Shown: positions 15,720 to 24,654 of the stretch, in pieces
Layout: every line of letters starts with the position of its first letter
Numbering within the stretch: the first letter of the stretch is position 1
NCBI GenBank assembly: GCA_017940005.1
Contig: JAGAZO010000008.1
Location: 124,001-188,000 of the forward strand
Reading direction: 5' to 3'
DNA length: 64,000 nt
Source of the DNA: Treponema sp.
Lineage (GTDB): Bacteria > Spirochaetota > Spirochaetia > Treponematales > Treponemataceae
Notes under the pieces: model-generated
Seen by the model: the letters and a program-made list of their open reading frames with translations, nothing else
Told to the model about the DNA's origin: nothing
Databases searched by the model: none
Translations under genes and position numbers: made by a program

Positions 15720-17054
15720 ATGATAGTGATGAAATTCGGTGGCTCGTCTGTAGCGAATGCAGAGCGAATTCGCCATGTAGCAAAAATTATCAAAACGTAT
15801 AAAGAAAAGCGCCCTGTTGTCGTGCTCTCCGCTCTGGGCGACACGACAGACATGTTGCTTGCCGCCGCCGAAAACGCAGTAAACGGAACGGTGAACATAG
15901 AAGCTGTTGCAGCGCTGCATCGTAAAACTGCGTGCGCTCTCGGCGTGGATACGCAAGGGCTTGAACTGTTACTCAAAGAGCTTACGCAGCTTTTGACAGG
16001 CATCTCAATGCTCAAAGAGTTTACGAAGCGTACGCACGACTACCTTGTGTCGTTCGGTGAGCGGCTTTCTGTGCGGATTATGGCAGCGCACCTTTGTAGC
16101 GAAGGCGTTCCTGCGCAATTTTACGACGCATGGGACATCGGCATTGCAAGTGACAGCAATTTTATGGCGGCAGAACTGCTCGACAACGTGTGGGAAGCTA
16201 TTCCCTTGTGCTTGGATGCATACTGCAGTGGGGCGCATCAGGCTATTCCGATTGTCACAGGATTTATTGCAAAAGATACAGCGGGAAATATTACGACGCT
16301 TGGACGCGGTGGCAGCGATTTGACTGCCACGATAATCGGTGCAGCGCTACGCGTGGAAGAAATTCAAACATGGAAAGATGTTGACGGCATTATGACTGCT
16401 GACCCGCGCATTTGTCCTGATGCAAAATCTATCAGCGAAGTTACGTATGAAGAAGCGCAAGAGTTGGCAATTTTTGGAGCGCAAGTGCTACATCCGCGTT
16501 CCATGTTTCCGTGCAGAAAGACGGGCACGCCAGTACGTGTAAAAAATTCGTATAATATTGAAAGCGCGGGAACGCGTATTGTTGAAAAACATACAGGAAA
16601 AGCGTTGCCTATATGCGCAATCACTGCTGTAAAACATGTAACGCTTATAGATATTGTGTCTACACGCATGCTCGGAGCAGCGGGATTCCTCGCACATATA
16701 TTCAATCAATTTTTAAAATGGAATATCAGTATTGACGTTATTGCAACGAGCGAAGTATCTGTGTCACTTACCGTGAATGGCGACATTGATTTAACAAATC
16801 TTATTAACGATGTACGCAATGTTGCGGATGTAACAGCGCGTACAGGCAAAGCTATCATATCGATTATATGTGACGCCTCGCTTTCCTCTGCAATTCTTGC
16901 TAAAGGATTTAGAGCACTCGCAGATGAGAACATACATGTACAGATGATAAGTCAGGGAGCGAGTAAAGTGAATATCAGTATGCTTGTCGATGATGAAGAC
17001 GCAGAGCGCACTGTGCGCATATTGCATGGCGCATATTTTAGCGAGATGATATAA
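15720..17054 (+). CDS. lysC: Aspartate kinase
   Basis: Makes aspartyl phosphate, the entry to the lysine, threonine, methionine and diaminopimelate routes. The 444 residues begin MIVMKFGGSSVANAERI, the canonical kinase N-terminus, and include GRGGSDLTATIIG near residue 200 and the WKDVDGIMTADPR segment. Two ACT regulatory domains follow from about residue 310 (LIDIVSTRMLGAAGF and HVQMISQGASKVNIS), so feedback control by an amino acid is expected. It is monofunctional, with no homoserine dehydrogenase part. It starts 38 bp after the permease and may be cotranscribed. Confidence 0.95.
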   Translation: MIVMKFGGSSVANAERIRHVAKIIKTYKEKRPVVVLSALGDTTDMLLAAAENAVNGTVNIEAVAALHRKTACALGVDTQGLELLLKELTQLLTGISMLKEFTKRTHDYLVSFGERLSVRIMAAHLCSEGVPAQFYDAWDIGIASDSNFMAAELLDNVWEAIPLCLDAYCSGAHQAIPIVTGFIAKDTAGNITTLGRGGSDLTATIIGAALRVEEIQTWKDVDGIMTADPRICPDAKSISEVTYEEAQELAIFGAQVLHPRSMFPCRKTGTPVRVKNSYNIESAGTRIVEKHTGKALPICAITAVKHVTLIDIVSTRMLGAAGFLAHIFNQFLKWNISIDVIATSEVSVSLTVNGDIDLTNLINDVRNVADVTARTGKAIISIICDASLSSAILAKGFRALADENIHVQMISQGASKVNISMLVDDEDAERTVRILHGAYFSEMI

Positions 17055-17055
17055 T

Positions 17056-17086
17056 CATCTTTAAAAACTGAAGTTTTTTAAAGATG
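17056..17086. terminator. Hairpin between convergent lysC and the lysoplasmalogenase-like gene
   Basis: CATCTTTAAAAACT faces AGTTTTTTAAAGATG, one base longer, as an AT-rich stem of about 14 bp right after the lysC stop. It contains the stop of the opposite gene. A long U-tract is lacking. Confidence 0.5.
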
Positions 17087-17749
17087 AAAATAGGGGAGTA
17101 CAACGCCGCATGTAAGAAGCGTCTGTGCGGTGATGTATGTTGCCATTATTAAAAAACGCGATTTTGGGAATTTTGATTTGAGCAATGTACGCGCAAGCAT
17201 TGTATCTGATGCTATAAAAAAAAGTGAGCCGATTGCATAGAACAGTGCACTTACTGTTTTATATGCGTGCACGGCAGCAATACCGGTAAAATTGAGCAAG
17301 CATAATGCTGACGCATAGACAATAAAGCCAAAACACAGCGCACCTTTGGGTTTTCCAATTATGCGATGCACAAGCGCGATTGCTATAATATAACAAATTG
17401 CAGCGACAGCATAAACCCATATGGAAAACGATTTGCATGATTCGATGTACTGCGCTATCCATAAAGCGTGTCCTATAAAAAAAAAGCCCGTACCAAGTAA
17501 AACTTTTGTTTTACTCTTGTTTATTAACAGAATGTCGCCTGCAAAGCCAAACATGAGCGCAAGGACAGTGAGCAAAAGCGTAGAACGAGATGCTGACAAA
17601 AACGGAGCAAGCGCTGCTATAGTTGTGAGTGCAAGCAGCGGCATGAGCAACGGTTTTGTTGCTTTACGATATGTGTCATTCTCCTGTGCGCAAAATACAA
17701 GGTGAACAATGCTTGCAGTACAAAAAAGGACAGAACATATGATTACCAT
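17078..17749 (-). CDS. YhhN/TMEM86-type membrane protein (lysoplasmalogenase family)
   Basis: An integral membrane protein of 223 residues with about eight hydrophobic segments. I start it at 17749 (MVIICSVLF) because GGAG precedes this ATG by seven bases; the longer frame adds 77 hydrophilic residues without homology. The family mark is the acidic pair in MFGFAGDILLI near residue 65, with a later SDTMLA segment. Characterised members hydrolyse the vinyl-ether bond of lysoplasmalogens. Treponemes can carry plasmalogens, so this role is plausible but not proven here. Confidence 0.7.
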   Translation of the reverse strand: MVIICSVLFCTASIVHLVFCAQENDTYRKATKPLLMPLLALTTIAALAPFLSASRSTLLLTVLALMFGFAGDILLINKSKTKVLLGTGFFFIGHALWIAQYIESCKSFSIWVYAVAAICYIIAIALVHRIIGKPKGALCFGFIVYASALCLLNFTGIAAVHAYKTVSALFYAIGSLFFIASDTMLARTLLKSKFPKSRFLIMATYITAQTLLTCGVVLPYFHL

Positions 17750-17903
17750 AATATCTCCAAAATGATATTGTATTTTTAATATGACTATATCAATTATTCC
17801 GCATTTTGAAAATAGTCGGTTGCATAGCCGACCTTGCGCGTGTGCCCTGCGCCAGCTCATATGCCCGTCAGCTGTTCGCATGGCTGCCGCTTGTTCATGC
17901 CGC

Positions 17904-18719
17904 TCACGGAGCATACGGCCGCTTGCAGTAGATGTACGTAAACCGTGCGCCCGCGTACCGCCCAATGAATCTGCTTGCAAATGCCTTGAACTTCCATTTG
18001 AACGCCATAATCGCAGTGCGCTTTTTGTTTTTTACGCGGCGCAGGCAGTGCGCAACTACTTTGCCCGCATCAAGTCCGTTGCGCACTTCGCGTCGTGCAC
18101 CATTCGACGCAACGTGCGCAAATTCCGTGCTCACCGGTCCAGGACAGAGGGCGCATACGTGTATGCCGCGTTCTTTTACTTCTGCGGCGAGCGCCATTGT
18201 AAAGCTTAGCACATACGCTTTTGTTGCGCCATATACGGCAAAATTGCCGAGCGGCAAAAAGGCGGCAAGGCTCGCCGTGTTTATGATTGCAGAGCCGCTT
18301 TTCATGTGGGGGAGCGCAACGCCGCATAGTCCTGTGAGCGAAGTGCAGTTCAGCTCTATCATGGCAAGCTCGCGCTCGACGCTTGTATTTTCAAACGGTC
18401 CGTATGTGCCAAAGCCCGCATTGTTTACAAGGAGCGCAATGGCAAAGTCTCCGCGCGCGTTTTCTTTTTTGAGCAGCTCTGCGAACGCGGCAACTCCTGC
18501 ACGCCCGCATATGTCGAGCGCAATCGGCTTTGCCTTGAGCGGTTTTCGCACGTGCGTATTTTTTGCGCTTGCATGTATCTGCGCGCATACGTCCTTGAGC
18601 TTATCGCGCCGTCGCGCAATGAGCCACAGCTCGTCTGCATCTGTGTCGCGTGCAATCTGAAGCGCAAACTCTTTTCCCATGCCTGAACTTGCGCCAGTGA
18701 TGATTATGATTTTTTTCAT
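17904..18719 (-). CDS. Short-chain dehydrogenase/reductase
   Basis: NAD(P)-dependent oxidoreductase of the classical SDR fold, 271 residues. The cofactor motif TGASSGMG is at residues 8-15, NNAGFGTYG near 95, a catalytic serine in NTASLAAFL and the YxxxK pair in YGATKAY near 157-161. Basic residues after the second strand (ARRRDKL) suggest NADPH. The C-terminal 30 residues are basic and aromatic. It is divergent from the nagZ-like gene and the two promoters overlap. Its -10 element is seven bases from the ATG. Substrate unknown. Confidence 0.85.
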   Translation of the reverse strand: MKKIIIITGASSGMGKEFALQIARDTDADELWLIARRRDKLKDVCAQIHASAKNTHVRKPLKAKPIALDICGRAGVAAFAELLKKENARGDFAIALLVNNAGFGTYGPFENTSVERELAMIELNCTSLTGLCGVALPHMKSGSAIINTASLAAFLPLGNFAVYGATKAYVLSFTMALAAEVKERGIHVCALCPGPVSTEFAHVASNGARREVRNGLDAGKVVAHCLRRVKNKKRTAIMAFKWKFKAFASRFIGRYAGARFTYIYCKRPYAP

Positions 18720-18726
18720 ACAGCAA

Positions 18727-18754
18727 AGTATAAATCATATGCGCGTCTTGTGAA
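18727..18754 (-). promoter_or_regulatory. SDR gene promoter, overlapping the nagZ-like promoter
   Basis: TTCACA (18749-18754), 16-bp spacer, TATACT (18727-18732), then seven bases to the ATG. The -35 box lies on the opposite strand of the nagZ-like -35 box, so only one polymerase could bind at a time. Confidence 0.5.
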
Positions 18755-18776
18755 TAGTGGGAAAGTTTCGTATACT
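18748..18776 (+). promoter_or_regulatory. Promoter of the nagZ-like gene
   Basis: TTGTGA (18748-18753), 17-bp spacer, TATACT (18771-18776), then exactly six bases to the ATG at 18783; no Shine-Dalgarno. Confidence 0.6.
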
Positions 18777-18782
18777 GTCACA

Positions 18783-20120
18783 ATGCATCATTTCCAGAAA
18801 AAAAGCATGCTTTTGTCAGTTGTGTTCGTTTTTATAAGCAGCGCGTGCAGTTTGAATATGAAACGGCAAGACAAGCGCGAACTCGTTTTGCGAAAAAATG
18901 CGCAGCGCATGCATGAAGCTATTGTGCGGGAAGTGCAGGCACAGCGCGAAGCAGTTTCTGAATATGTCAAGTCTCTTTCGCTTGAGGAACAAGTTGCGCA
19001 GCTTTTCATCGTGAATCTTGTGGGAAGCGATTCGTTTATCCCTGTCGAATGGACAGATGCTTCCCGTGTCCGCGCGCTCGTGCCCGGCGGCTATATTTTT
19101 TTCTCGTACAACATTGCAGACACGCCTGAAAAGGTTGTCGATTTTACCGATTCGATTTATGCGTATTGCGAAGCATACGGTGCTATTCCGCCGTACCTCG
19201 CGCTTGACCAAGAGGGCGGTGATGTATGCCGACTCAGAACTGTTGCCGCGCGCCTCCCGTCATGCGAAGAAGTTGCCGCCGCTTGTTCAGTTGCTCACGC
19301 GCATGCGCTGTATTCGCTTCAAGCGGCACAGATGAAGCAGCTCGGCTTTACGATGAACCTTGCACCAGTTGCGGAAGTGTGCACTGAGTCGAACAGCGCA
19401 TTTCTTGACGGCAGAAGTTTTGGCGCTCCTGCATCTGTTGTTGCATATGGAACGGCGGCTGTCAACGCATTTCAAAACGCAGGCGTCGGCGCGGTGCTCA
19501 AGCACTTTCCTGGAAACACGAACACTGACCCGCACACAGGATTGCCAGAAATCAGCATTTCTGCAGAGGAGTTTGCTCACACGGTGATGCAGCCGTTTTC
19601 GCGTCTCATAAACGGCAATCCTGCTGCAACGCTCATGTCGCATGCGCGCATCTCGCTGCTCGACCCAGACACGCCTGCTTGCCTTTCATATGCATGGGTT
19701 ACAGAAAAGCTGCGCGGCGAGCTTTCATTTGACGGCTTGATAATTTCCGACGACATCTTTATGGCGGCGCTCGCAGAAAACGGGTATTCGCCTGAAACAG
19801 CGTGCGTGCAGGCGCTGGAAGCAGGTGTCGATGTGATTATGATTTCTGAAAAACGATTTGCTGCTCCCCACGCCATTCTTGTTGAAAAAGCGCAGCACGA
19901 CAGCGTGTTTGCGCAGCGGATTGCAGAATCATGCCGCCGCGTCATCGATTTTAAAATTGCATATGGCATTCTCGCGCTTGAAAAGCGTAACGGTGCATGG
20001 AATGTTGCTGTTTCAAAAACATGCGGCGCGTCTTCGGACAGAACACAGGAGGCTGCAAAACGCGAGCGGCTTTCAGCATTTGAGGACGCGCGGCGTGCTA
20101 ACGAGGCATTGTATGAATAA
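18783..20120 (+). CDS. nagZ: Glycoside hydrolase family 3 lipoprotein (beta-N-acetylhexosaminidase, NagZ-like)
   Basis: A 445-residue exported lipoprotein; the signal sequence ends in SSAC with the acylated Cys near residue 22. The GH3 barrel follows, with LALDQEGGDVCRL, GFTMNLAPVAEV and the family signature KHFPGNTNTDPHTGLP (His of the NagZ Asp/His dyad kept, the usual HG after PG replaced by NT). The nucleophile is in IISDDIFMAAL. Predicted to release N-acetylglucosamine from peptidoglycan fragments or glycans. Unlike typical cytoplasmic NagZ it is anchored outside the cytoplasm. I choose 18783 over the upstream in-frame GTG because of the promoter position. Confidence 0.82.
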   Translation: MHHFQKKSMLLSVVFVFISSACSLNMKRQDKRELVLRKNAQRMHEAIVREVQAQREAVSEYVKSLSLEEQVAQLFIVNLVGSDSFIPVEWTDASRVRALVPGGYIFFSYNIADTPEKVVDFTDSIYAYCEAYGAIPPYLALDQEGGDVCRLRTVAARLPSCEEVAAACSVAHAHALYSLQAAQMKQLGFTMNLAPVAEVCTESNSAFLDGRSFGAPASVVAYGTAAVNAFQNAGVGAVLKHFPGNTNTDPHTGLPEISISAEEFAHTVMQPFSRLINGNPAATLMSHARISLLDPDTPACLSYAWVTEKLRGELSFDGLIISDDIFMAALAENGYSPETACVQALEAGVDVIMISEKRFAAPHAILVEKAQHDSVFAQRIAESCRRVIDFKIAYGILALEKRNGAWNVAVSKTCGASSDRTQEAAKRERLSAFEDARRANEALYE

Positions 20121-20946
20121 AATGCTGCGCGGCGCAGAAGGATTTGAGGCGTATTACGCAGAGCTGTACGGCGCGCGCTGGCAGCAGTTGAAGATGGCGC
20201 TTTTGCGAGAGCCGCGTTATGTTGCGTGGAACAGCGGCGGCGATGAGCAGTATTTCCTTGACAGCGCAAGCTTGTATGCCGCGCTCATGCTGCCGCTTTC
20301 TGGCGCAGAGCGCATCCTTGACTTGTGCGCAGCTCCAGGCGGCAAAACGCTTGTGCTTGCATCTCGTATGGACAGCGACGCTGTTCTCACGGCAAATGAG
20401 CTTTCGTCTGCGCGCTACTGCCGCCTTGTGCGCGTGCTCGATTCCTGCCTGCCTGAATCGGTGCGGAAACGCGTGCAGACAGTAAAAGGCAACGGCGCAA
20501 AAATGTGCGTAAAGTGCACTGAGCAGTATGAGCGCATTTTGCTCGATGCGCCGTGCTCGTCTGAACGCCATGTGCTTGCAGATAAAAAATATCTTTCGCA
20601 GTGGTCGCCTGCGCGAATAAAGACAGTTGCTGTAGAGCAATGGGCGCTGCTCTCTTCAGCATATAGAATGCTTGCACCTGGCGGCTATATGTTGTATTCG
20701 ACATGCGCGCTGTGCCATGAAGAAAATGACGGCATGATTGAAAAGCTGCTTTCAAAGTTTGATTCTGCGGCATGCGTGTACAGCGAGAATTTTCCAAAGG
20801 CTATCACAGACAGTGCAAGACAGCGTTGCGGCATTTCATTTGAAGCGATTGAAAAAACTACCTGCGGCTTTCATATCCTTCCCGATGTGCATGATGGGGC
20901 AGGTCCCATATATTTTTCGCTTGTAAAAAAAGCGCAGCATGCATAA
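20113..20946 (+). CDS. RsmB/NSUN-family RNA (cytosine-C5) methyltransferase
   Basis: SAM-dependent methyltransferase of 277 residues acting on rRNA or tRNA cytosines. The SAM motif LDLCAAPGGKT is near residue 75, motif IV DAPCSS near 155 and motif VI with the catalytic cysteine in MLYSTCAL near 205. The NusB-like N-terminal extension of RsmB and the C-terminal PUA domain of RsmF are missing, so it is the compact NSUN4-like type. The start at 20113 overlaps the end of the preceding gene by eight bases, indicating cotranscription. Target base unknown. Confidence 0.85.
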   Translation: MNKMLRGAEGFEAYYAELYGARWQQLKMALLREPRYVAWNSGGDEQYFLDSASLYAALMLPLSGAERILDLCAAPGGKTLVLASRMDSDAVLTANELSSARYCRLVRVLDSCLPESVRKRVQTVKGNGAKMCVKCTEQYERILLDAPCSSERHVLADKKYLSQWSPARIKTVAVEQWALLSSAYRMLAPGGYMLYSTCALCHEENDGMIEKLLSKFDSAACVYSENFPKAITDSARQRCGISFEAIEKTTCGFHILPDVHDGAGPIYFSLVKKAQHA

Positions 20947-20967
20947 AGGGCAGGCGCAAAAAATATA

Positions 20968-20996
20968 TTGTTTTTTATGTGACGTGATGATATAAT
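20968..20996 (+). promoter_or_regulatory. Promoter of the GAF/HD-GYP gene
   Basis: TTGTTT (20968-20973), 17-bp spacer, TATAAT (20991-20996), with a leader of about 20 nt. Confidence 0.5.
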
Positions 20997-21023
20997 GTAA
21001 AATAATTTGAGAAGCTAATCAAT

Positions 21024-22283
21024 ATGAAAAGTTTATCAGAAAGAGAGCAAAGATTACAAAAAATCCTTGAACTTGAACGAGCTCTTGACGGCATACAAGA
21101 TATTGATGTGTTGCTTGAGCGAATTCTCACTGAAGCGCGGGCGATTGTTTGCGCGGACGCTGGATCAATTTACGAAGTTGATGGGAAAAAGTTACGCATA
21201 AAATACGCGCAGAACGACACGCATCTTAAAAAACTTGCTCCTGGCGAAAAACTGCCTTATACGTCTTTTTCATTCCCCATTAATAAAAAATCAATTGCGG
21301 GCTATGTTGCGTATTCTGGAAAACCGCTCAACATAAAGGACGCGTATAAAATTCCGAGTGACAAGCCATATTCCTACAACGAAGGACTTGATATTGCAAC
21401 CGGCTATCGCACAAAATCTATTTATACATTGCCGCTTAAAATGTCTTCAGGAAAATTACTCGGCGTGATGCAGCTTATCAATGCGCAGGGGGCGAGTGGT
21501 AAGACAATCAGTTTTAGCAAAGAGGCTGAACTGTACATCAATCACTTTGCCATAAGCGTTTGTCAAACATTGCAGAATTCATATCAAACAAATTTGATGA
21601 TTCACCGCATGCTCAAGATGACTGAATTTCGAGATCCAAAAGAGACATATCCGCATGTAAGCCGCGTTGCGGAAGTGTCTCTTGAAATCTATGACAGATG
21701 GGCATACAATCACAATGTGCCTGAAGAAGAATCGCGTCGTTTTCGCGACTGTTTAAAAATTGCTGCGCGTTTTCACGACATTGGCAAAGTGGGCATTCCT
21801 GATGCGGTACTTAAAAGCCCCGAACGTTTTGCGTCGAATGATGAGTCGCGCAACATATTAAAAGGTCATACATGTATTGGTGCGCAGATTTTTGAAGACT
21901 CAAGTTCGTTTCTCGACATCATGTGCCGAGATGTTGCGCTCCATCATCACGAACGCTGGGATGGCGGCAAAGAAGGCTATCCCGGGAAAATAGACTATCA
22001 CACATACAAAATAGGCGATCCTATAAAACAAATGGAGCCGCTTAAGGGCGAAGAAATTCCACTCGCTGCGCGCATAATAAGCGTGGCAGATGTATTTGAC
22101 GCATTGAGCCATATGCGTTCGTATAAAAAACCGTGGTCATTTGATGATGCGTTTGCAGAAATTGAAAAAGAGGCGGGAGCACACTTTGATCCTGAAATAG
22201 TGCAGGCGTTTCAACAGGTAAAAACTCGCGTCCGTGCTATACAGACGGCATACCCTGATGAAAGCGATGCGCCGTCGGCATGA
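21024..22283 (+). CDS. GAF domain / HD-GYP phosphodiesterase
   Basis: A cytoplasmic 419-residue signalling protein. An N-terminal helix (1-30) leads to a GAF sensor domain (about 30-185, with AGSIYEVDGKKL and LLGVMQLINA). The HD-GYP domain spans about 195-400: FHDIGKVGIPDAVL, the histidine triplet LHHHERWDGG and a GYP motif. The usual HHExxDGxGYP spacing is stretched by two residues (DGGKEGYPG). HD-GYP enzymes hydrolyse cyclic di-GMP, which in treponemes affects motility, and flagellar genes lie nearby. The GAF ligand is not evident. Confidence 0.88.
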   Translation: MKSLSEREQRLQKILELERALDGIQDIDVLLERILTEARAIVCADAGSIYEVDGKKLRIKYAQNDTHLKKLAPGEKLPYTSFSFPINKKSIAGYVAYSGKPLNIKDAYKIPSDKPYSYNEGLDIATGYRTKSIYTLPLKMSSGKLLGVMQLINAQGASGKTISFSKEAELYINHFAISVCQTLQNSYQTNLMIHRMLKMTEFRDPKETYPHVSRVAEVSLEIYDRWAYNHNVPEEESRRFRDCLKIAARFHDIGKVGIPDAVLKSPERFASNDESRNILKGHTCIGAQIFEDSSSFLDIMCRDVALHHHERWDGGKEGYPGKIDYHTYKIGDPIKQMEPLKGEEIPLAARIISVADVFDALSHMRSYKKPWSFDDAFAEIEKEAGAHFDPEIVQAFQQVKTRVRAIQTAYPDESDAPSA

Positions 22284-22314
22284 CCCGCGAATTCTTTTGG
22301 TAAAATATAAATTA

Positions 22315-22884
22315 TTAAATTCCCTGCGATGCATCTCGCACAAGGCGCATGATTTCCTTGTCAAAGCAGCGCACAAATGCGTCAAACTCTTTGCCGCTGT
22401 ATGCGTTTTTTTCTTCTCCGCCAAGTCCGATTTGTGCAAGCTGCATGTTGTAGTTTCTGTCTGCGAGCCGCTTTGCAACGCTTTCCTTTGTATATGATGC
22501 GCCGCGGTCGTTGAGCACACAGTGACCGTTTTGCACAAGGCGAAATGCAAGCGGTATGTCGCGCGTGATGACCATGTCATATTTTTCTGTGTGTGCGGCG
22601 ATGTAGTTGTCGGCAGACTCATGGGAAGCATCGCAGACAATCATTTCGCTTTGCAATTTGCACGATGAGCTTTTTGTCTCGCCGCTTTGTGCCGAATCCC
22701 ATATATCAGCGCGTTGCTGCTCAGTCTGTGATTTTTTATTAATTATTAAATTTTCATCTAACGGCACCGCGTGATTTGCTACAAAGAAGATTTGCAGCTG
22801 CAGTTCATTCGCTCGGCGCAGAACATACCTGCGTATTTTGTGCTGGCACGAATCTGCGTCTATCCATATGCGCACGCGTTTCAA
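22315..22884 (-). CDS. YaiI/YqxD family protein (UPF0178)
   Basis: A 189-residue PIN-like fold protein. Family motifs are present: IWIDADSC at residues 6-13, MVITRDIPLAFR and NDRGASYT. The family is usually about 150 residues; here roughly 30 extra polar residues (SQTEQQRADIWDSAQSG and what follows) sit between the first helix region and the IVCDASHESADNYI segment. Asp-rich sites suggest a metal-dependent nuclease but no activity is established. Its ATG overlaps the zapA stop by four bases, making it the last gene of the infC operon. Confidence 0.8.
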   Translation of the reverse strand: MKRVRIWIDADSCQHKIRRYVLRRANELQLQIFFVANHAVPLDENLIINKKSQTEQQRADIWDSAQSGETKSSSCKLQSEMIVCDASHESADNYIAAHTEKYDMVITRDIPLAFRLVQNGHCVLNDRGASYTKESVAKRLADRNYNMQLAQIGLGGEEKNAYSGKEFDAFVRCFDKEIMRLVRDASQGI

Positions 22885-23183
22885 TGCAAAACCTTGTCGA
22901 TTTTTTCTATCATCTTGAGCGTGAGCCGTTCAGCTTCGTCATCGTTTGCTGCTTGCTGTGCGTTTGACCGCTGTGCATTTTTTGATTTTTCTTTATACAG
23001 TTCATCGACAAGCGTGATTCCGCTCATGATTGCGATTTCAGTAGGATTTTTTAGGCCGCCTGTTTTTTCTACTTCCTGCGTGATTCTCTTGTAGTAGCCG
23101 AGCAGTTTTTCAAGGTACGCGGACTCCTCGCTCGCGCGGATTGCAAAAGAAGTGCCAAGCAAGTTTATTTGCAGAGCGCCCAT
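22881..23183 (-). CDS. zapA: ZapA-like cell division protein
   Basis: A 100-residue protein of the ZapA family, which bundles FtsZ filaments at midcell. It starts with the beta-strand hairpin INLLGTSFAIRASEESAYLEKLLGYY that defines the family head domain, followed by a coiled coil from about residue 45. The middle (SKNAQRSNAQQAANDD) is polar. Translationally coupled to the coiled-coil gene upstream (one-base overlap) and to yaiI downstream. Placement after rplT with a ZapB-like partner supports a division role. Confidence 0.8.
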   Translation of the reverse strand: MGALQINLLGTSFAIRASEESAYLEKLLGYYKRITQEVEKTGGLKNPTEIAIMSGITLVDELYKEKSKNAQRSNAQQAANDDEAERLTLKMIEKIDKVLH

Positions 23184-23536
23184 CAGAATATGTCAAACTG
23201 CCCTGCGTCAGATGGTGCTGCTGCACGTGGAGCGGCAGATTTTTCGGTTGCAGGTTTTTCAGCTGTTTGCTGTTTTGCAGAAGAAGGCGCGCTGCCGGCT
23301 TTGAGCACAGAATTTTCAATAGCGTTAAGTCGGTCGAGCGCTTTTAATATGCCGTCCTCGATTTTGCTCTGGTCCTGTTCAAGAGACGAAAGCTGCTCCG
23401 TTTTGCTTGAAAGCGAATTTGTGAGCTCAGAACACTTTGTGCGCAGAGCATCGTTTTCAGCTTGCAGCTGTGAGATTTTCTCAACAGCGCTTTCAACCTT
23501 TTGTTCCAGAAGAAGAACTTGTTCGAGAGTGATCAT
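23183..23536 (-). CDS. Coiled-coil protein, probable ZapB-like division factor
   Basis: A 117-residue protein. Residues 1-75 form a continuous coiled coil (VLLLEQKVESAVEKISQLQ and onward with heptads), followed by an Ala/Pro/Lys-rich linker and the end DAGQFDIF. Acidic, aromatic tails of this kind often bind partner proteins. Its stop and the zapA start overlap by one base. Named by structure and context; sequence similarity to enterobacterial ZapB is weak. Confidence 0.6.
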   Translation of the reverse strand: MITLEQVLLLEQKVESAVEKISQLQAENDALRTKCSELTNSLSSKTEQLSSLEQDQSKIEDGILKALDRLNAIENSVLKAGSAPSSAKQQTAEKPATEKSAAPRAAAPSDAGQFDIF

Positions 23537-23537
23537 A

Positions 23538-23897
23538 TTATGCCTTCAATGCGTTTTTTGCGATTTCCACAACAGCTTTGAACGCTGTCGGGTCTTCAAT
23601 GGCCATATTTGACAAAGCCTTGCGGTTGATTGCAATGCCTGCCTTTGTGCATCCATCTATAAAGCGTGAATAGGTGATGCCTTCGTCACGGACTGCCGCA
23701 TTAATGCGGGAAATCCACAGCGCGCGGAAATTGCCTTTTCTGTCGCGCCTGTCTACATACGCGTGGCGCAATGCTTTTGTGACTGCATCTTTCGCCGCCT
23801 TATAATTTGATTTTCTGTCGCCTTTAAAACCTTTTGCAAGTTTTAAAATTTTTATACGACGATTTTTACGTTTTGTTCCATCTACTGCTCTTGACAT
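23538..23897 (-). CDS. rplT: 50S ribosomal protein L20
   Basis: A 119-residue L20 with the basic N-terminal extension (MSRAVDGTKRKNRRIKIL), the RHAYVDRRDRKGNFR segment that threads 23S rRNA, and a globular C-terminus (SRFIDGCTKAGIAINRKAL). Essential for early 50S assembly. Standard infC-rpmI-rplT order; 12 bp after rpmI. Confidence 0.98.
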   Translation of the reverse strand: MSRAVDGTKRKNRRIKILKLAKGFKGDRKSNYKAAKDAVTKALRHAYVDRRDRKGNFRALWISRINAAVRDEGITYSRFIDGCTKAGIAINRKALSNMAIEDPTAFKAVVEIAKNALKA

Positions 23898-23909
23898 ACT
23901 CAGCTCCTA

Positions 23910-24110
23910 TCAACCATATGGAAGCATCTGCTTTCGTATTTTTTTTGAGGAATCTTCGCTCATAATGCCGGCGGCTCTAAGCTGACGTTTACGCTTTGGA
24001 GCGCGTTTTGTGAGGATATGGCGGAGGTTCATTTTCTTGTACTTGACTTTGCCGCTGCCTGTAAGCGAATAACGCTTTGCTGCGGATTTTTTAGTCTTCA
24101 TTTTTGGCAT
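23910..24110 (-). CDS. rpmI: 50S ribosomal protein L35
   Basis: A 66-residue basic ribosomal protein beginning [20 protein letters not shown], with the conserved [16 protein letters not shown] block. The start lies inside the end of infC (20-bp overlap in another frame), so translation is likely coupled. Confidence 0.98.
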   Translation of the reverse strand: MPKMKTKKSAAKRYSLTGSGKVKYKKMNLRHILTKRAPKRKRQLRAAGIMSEDSSKKIRKQMLPYG

Positions 24111-24654
24111 GTGACTTTACCTCGCTTGTTTTGGCTTTTCCAGAGATTGTCATCGACATGAACTTGCCTTCCATTGCGGCAGGTTTTTCGATTGTATACG
24201 CGGAAGTAAGCCGTTTAAGAACTTCCTGCAGGACACCGTAGCCGAGCTCTGTATGTGCAAGCTCACGTCCGCGAAAACGGATAGTGACTTTCACTTTGTT
24301 GCCGTCATCGAGAAATTCCTGCACATGTTTTGCTTTCGTGTCAAGGTCTCCTGCACCGATTTTCGGTTGCATGCGTATTTCCTTGAGCTTCAATACCTTT
24401 TGATTTTTTTTGGAGTCACGGAGCTTCTTCTCCATTTCAAATCGGTATTTTCCGAAATCAAGTATTTTGCAGACGGGCGGATTCGCATTTGGCGAAACTT
24501 CAACAAGGTCGAGATCTTTGTCTTCGGCCATTTTGAGTGCTTCAAATGTCGGCACAATGCCCTTTTGATTGCCCTCATTGTCGATTAATCTGACCTCTCG
24601 AACGCGGATTTGTTCGTTTATCCGCAGTCCTTTGTTACTGCTAGAGTATGCCAA
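24091..24654 (-). CDS. infC: Translation initiation factor IF-3
   Basis: A 187-residue initiation factor that keeps 30S subunits free and checks the start codon. N-domain [16 protein letters not shown], linker, then C-domain with [21 protein letters not shown] and [12 protein letters not shown]. The start is TTG at 24654-24652, four bases after GGAGG. A non-AUG start fits the known pattern in which IF3 represses its own atypical start. First gene of an operon with rpmI, rplT, the coiled-coil gene, zapA and yaiI. Confidence 0.97.
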   Translation of the reverse strand: MAYSSSNKGLRINEQIRVREVRLIDNEGNQKGIVPTFEALKMAEDKDLDLVEVSPNANPPVCKILDFGKYRFEMEKKLRDSKKNQKVLKLKEIRMQPKIGAGDLDTKAKHVQEFLDDGNKVKVTIRFRGRELAHTELGYGVLQEVLKRLTSAYTIEKPAAMEGKFMSMTISGKAKTSEVKSHAKNED

